Positions 61,758 through 64,000 of a stretch of DNA of 64,000 nt are shown here, in pieces. Where the stretch lies: positions 21,687 to 85,686 of the forward strand of contig DUZU01000006.1 of NCBI GenBank assembly GCA_013349285.1, in the 5' to 3' direction. This DNA comes from Deltaproteobacteria bacterium. Lineage in GTDB: Bacteria; Desulfobacterota; Desulfobulbia; Desulfobulbales; Desulfurivibrionaceae. Every line of letters begins with the position of its first letter. The first letter of the stretch is position 1. Both the position numbers and the translations under genes were made by a program. The notes beneath the pieces were generated by a model that was not told the origin of the DNA, searched no databases, and saw only the letters and a program-made list of their open reading frames with translations.

Positions 61758-62546
61758 ATGCATCCCAGCCAGACCAGCAATAACCGACACAACACAGCGG
61801 TGGCGGCAAGCCATGATTCTCTGTTGCCGAAAGCGCAAGCTCTTGCCGCGCAACTCTCTCTGCCCCTGGTCGAAGCAACCTGCGATGATTTCCCGCTGCT
61901 GCTAATGGTTACCGAACAACGAATTGAATTGCAACAGATCGGCCCAGGCGCACCCGGTCCCCTTTTTGTTGATTTTGTATGCGGCGCCGCGAATTATCGC
62001 CGCAAACACGGCGGCGGCCGCAAGCAGGCCATTGCCAAAGCGGCCGGCCTAAAAAAAGGATTAACCCCAACCCTTATCGATGCCACCGCCGGCCTGGGCC
62101 GCGACGCGTTTGTCTTGGCCGGCCTCGGCTGCAGGGTGCAACTGATTGAACGCTCGCCGATTATCGCGGCCCTGCTGCAGGATGGCATTGACCGCGCCAA
62201 GGCGGACCCGGGGCTGACCTCTATCGTAACCGACAACATGACCCTGACGGTTGGCGACAGCACAAAAATTCTGCATGAGTGGCAGGCGAAAAAACCGGAT
62301 GTGATCTTTATCGACCCGATGTATCCCCATCGAGAAAAAAGCGCTCTGGTAAAAAAGGAAATGCGACTTATTCGCATGGTGGTCGGTGATGATCAAGACA
62401 GTACCACCCTGCTGGAAACCGCCTTAGCTGTCGCCGGACAACGGGTGGTGGTCAAAAGACCGATCCAGGCGCCCTGCCTGACCGGCAGAGCACCATCTTT
62501 TACCATCAACTGCAAAAAAAACCGCTTTGACGTCTATCTTGTTTAA
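61758..62546 (+). CDS. rsmJ: 16S rRNA (guanine1516-N2)-methyltransferase
   Basis: Methylates G1516 of 16S rRNA (YhiQ family). 262 residues. Family motifs: LLMVTEQRIELQQIG and FVDFVCGAANYRRKHGGGRKQAIAKA, the SAM site LIDATAGLGRDAFVLAGLG, and the catalytic-region IFIDPMYPHREKSALVKKEM. The ATG at 61758 is used; the divergent kdsB lies 117 bases away with no strong ribosome site visible, so the start is a little uncertain. Confidence 0.9.
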   Translation: MHPSQTSNNRHNTAVAASHDSLLPKAQALAAQLSLPLVEATCDDFPLLLMVTEQRIELQQIGPGAPGPLFVDFVCGAANYRRKHGGGRKQAIAKAAGLKKGLTPTLIDATAGLGRDAFVLAGLGCRVQLIERSPIIAALLQDGIDRAKADPGLTSIVTDNMTLTVGDSTKILHEWQAKKPDVIFIDPMYPHREKSALVKKEMRLIRMVVGDDQDSTTLLETALAVAGQRVVVKRPIQAPCLTGRAPSFTINCKKNRFDVYLV

Positions 62547-62592
62547 CCAGCAAAGGGTTTCCAGTTAATAAAGCAAAAGCGCAAAACCCGAT

Positions 62593-63189
62593 TCAGCACA
62601 GATCATCAGGCAGCTTCAGCGACGGTGCCGCCTTGGCACCGCCCGGCTTCACCCCTTGCAGAACGCCGATGATCCTACCCTTTACTTCTTCATCCTTGCT
62701 CTCGACAAGAAGCTGCTCAAGACAGGCTGACATCTTTTGATTACCCTTGCTCAACTCGGCAATCCTTTCGGCAACGGAACGGATCATGAGGTTAACCTCA
62801 TCAGCCTCTTCGGCAAAATAATCACCGTCACGAATCTTCATCACCGTACTGAAATCACCGGTGCCGACCCGGCGGCAGGTCCGAACAAGATTAACCAAGG
62901 GCCCGCAGATCTTATGGGTAACCACAATCATATGCACAAAAAAGAAAACCGCCCCCATGAACATCACCGGCGGCAGATTACGGGTCAGAGTGAGAAAGGT
63001 CTGGGCGGCTTGATACTGAGCGTCCAACTCCTTGCTCACATTAAACTCGTAGATAAATGGAAAAAAGATCAGTGCTGAGGCCACCAGCAAAATAATCCCC
63101 ATATAAACGATACTGATCAAAATGATTCTGAGCTGAACCGGACTGTTGATCAAAAAATTTTTTAAATGGCGGAGATTCTTTTTTTCCAT
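62593..63189 (-). CDS. Two-helix HAMP-domain membrane protein without output domain
   Basis: 198 residues: a membrane helix (IILISIVYMGIILLVASALI), a short periplasmic segment, a second helix (VMFMGAVFFFVHMIVVTH) and a HAMP-type linker (ICGPLVNLVRTCRRVGTGDF) followed by a helical stretch and a disordered tail. It has no kinase, GGDEF or chemoreceptor output. HAMP domains pass conformational signals, so it may act on a partner protein. It follows a pilin-like gene by 15 bases, suggesting a pair. Confidence 0.8.
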   Translation of the reverse strand: MEKKNLRHLKNFLINSPVQLRIILISIVYMGIILLVASALIFFPFIYEFNVSKELDAQYQAAQTFLTLTRNLPPVMFMGAVFFFVHMIVVTHKICGPLVNLVRTCRRVGTGDFSTVMKIRDGDYFAEEADEVNLMIRSVAERIAELSKGNQKMSACLEQLLVESKDEEVKGRIIGVLQGVKPGGAKAAPSLKLPDDLC

Positions 63190-63204
63190 GGGCGCAAAAC
63201 CGGG

Positions 63205-63615
63205 TTAAGGGTGCAGGGTAAGAGTATCATTGCTAAAATCATATTCATAAACAACGGAAGATTTCAAATGACTACCCTGGACAATAAACGGGACGGGAGA
63301 TGAAGTAACGGTAAAGCGCACGCCTTTGGAGGCGACAAAACCCGGCAGGTTGAAATCATTGGGCTGACCGTCCTCCCCGGTGGATTGCCCCACCTCTCCC
63401 AGGTAGTTGCCGCCATGGCCGCCAAGGTAATCATCCTGCGCCATCCGGAAATTCCGAAGATCATACTTTACCGTGATGTCGATAGCCTTCTGCCGGTAAT
63501 GGGCAACCCCCTTGATGGCGAGAACGGTAAAAATACATAAGATGACAATGGCGATGACCAGCTCGGTAAGCGTAAGTCCAGCGTCCCGTCGCCAGACAGA
63601 TCCGGCAGAGTCCAT
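63205..63615 (-). CDS. Type IV pilin-like (prepilin) protein
   Basis: 136 residues from the ATG at 63615, chosen because GAGG lies seven bases upstream and the prepilin leader is short (MDSAGSVWRRDAG). The peptidase site is DAG/LTLTE, with the conserved glutamate at mature position 5 followed by the hydrophobic helix LVIAIVILCIFTVLAIKGVA. The C-terminal part is variable and beta-rich (SSPVPFIVQGSHLKSSVVYE). Major pilin, minor pilin or type II pseudopilin cannot be told apart. No pilus assembly genes are in the window. Confidence 0.85.
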   Translation of the reverse strand: MDSAGSVWRRDAGLTLTELVIAIVILCIFTVLAIKGVAHYRQKAIDITVKYDLRNFRMAQDDYLGGHGGNYLGEVGQSTGEDGQPNDFNLPGFVASKGVRFTVTSSPVPFIVQGSHLKSSVVYEYDFSNDTLTLHP

Positions 63616-63868
63616 TTTTCCGCCTCTAACTACAGGCGGACCTATATGCGCTAAAACTTTTGGGAACCCAACCATTTACTCTCACACAAAGAATGCTCGA
63701 GAAATTACACCGGCGCCTTTGCAAACACCAAGACGCCACAGGTCCCCCCCCTGTTATATTACTGTAACACAACAAACTAATATCATACTGTTTTTTTCTA
63801 ACGATAACAGTAATCACCTAAAAATTAAAACAGATCATGATCCTTTTTTCAATATAACAAAGAAGGAT

Positions 63869-64000
63869 GTCCGTGGAGTTGCCCCTATGAAATCGGACAC
63901 CTCTTCGCTTCAGAATAACATCTAATATACTCACGTGGAGAGCACATCTTTAAACCCTTATGTGGATGATTCTCATTATAATCTTCAAACCACTTTGCAA
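63869..64000 (-). mobile_element. 3' end of an IS3-family insertion sequence, cut by window edge
   Basis: Contains the C-terminus of a transposase (see CDS). TGTCCG at 63869-63874 has an inverted copy CGGACA at 63894-63899, and probably marks the IS terminus. Only the transposase-3' side is visible. Confidence 0.65.
63885..64000 (-). CDS. IS3-family transposase, C-terminal fragment (partial)
   Basis: The reverse strand encodes AKWFEDYNENHPHKGLKM, then CSPREYIRCYSEA and a TAG stop at 63887-63885. This is the end of the rve/integrase core of IS3-type OrfB, where the conserved W-x-x-x-Y-N-x-x-x-P-H-x-x-L and SP-x-E-Y/F motifs lie (here NHPHKGL and SPREYI). The gene continues beyond base 64000. 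It reads towards the pilin gene, 270 bases from it. Confidence 0.85.
   Translation of the reverse strand, partial: AKWFEDYNENHPHKGLKMCSPREYIRCYSEAKRCPIS

Noticed and set aside
1..64000. CRISPR arrays, tRNA or rRNA genes, phage integrases
   Set aside because: No regularly spaced repeats, cloverleaf sequences, rRNA signatures or integrase genes were recognised by reading; a tRNAscan or CRISPR search would be decisive.

Overview
The window looks like chromosomal DNA of an anaerobic or facultative bacterium of the Desulfobacterota, most likely Desulfobulbales-like. This is an inference from gene content: several multiheme c-type cytochromes, a small siroheme/4Fe-4S sulfite reductase-like protein, NrfD-type membrane modules, a selenocysteine-containing ArsC-like protein, an unusual periplasmic nitrate reductase operon and a dense c-di-GMP and two-component signalling set. 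No rRNA gene, tRNA gene, CRISPR array or replication origin was recognised.

Region by region. 1-11.7 kb: a diguanylate cyclase cut by the window edge; then, on the minus strand, epmA-efp (EF-P lysylation), pepN, mltD, a Taq-type carboxypeptidase and a PleD-like response regulator; then a plus-strand Nudix hydrolase. 12-21.2 kb: a large 7TM hybrid kinase, a fatty-acid pair (AMP-ligase plus FadL-like porin), TraB, YhbY, a PrpB-like lyase and cmoA. 21.2-23.3 kb: an accessory-looking patch between cmoA and cmoB, holding a receiver-TIR-like fusion, a frame-disrupted pcm and a truncated membrane-protein remnant. 24.4-30.9 kb: a TonB receptor/YfiR/histidine kinase cassette, then flagellin with a sigma-28-like promoter and a strong terminator. 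30.9-42.8 kb: the sulfite reductase-like protein, arginine decarboxylase, a radical SAM gene followed by a CarS-like/metallophosphoesterase fusion, a ferredoxin, a CBS-PAS-HD-GYP protein, a small Cys protein, a pentaheme cytochrome, a cupin-like protein and dgkA. 42.8-51.4 kb: a YcaO-TPR protein and the six-gene nap-type operon. 51.4-57.5 kb: the selenoprotein candidate, trmN6, a DUF1015 gene, queD-queE, a histidine kinase with a Cys-rich PAS domain and prmA. 57.5-64 kb: a CofD/YvcK-like protein, mdh, kdsB, rsmJ, a HAMP protein with a pilin-like protein, and the 3' end of an IS3-family transposase at the window edge.

How genes work together. In the nap operon a NrfD quinol module and a four-motif iron-sulfur protein probably pass electrons through two tetraheme cytochromes to NapA, replacing the usual NapC or NapGH. 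CmoA makes the carboxy-SAM used by CmoB for wobble-uridine modification. QueD and QueE are two steps of queuosine precursor synthesis. EpmA modifies EF-P. Two GGDEF proteins and one HD-GYP protein would make and break c-di-GMP. The most notable items are the UGA-interrupted UxxC protein with a SECIS-like hairpin, the receiver-TIR fusion, the nap operon and the CarS-phosphoesterase fusion.
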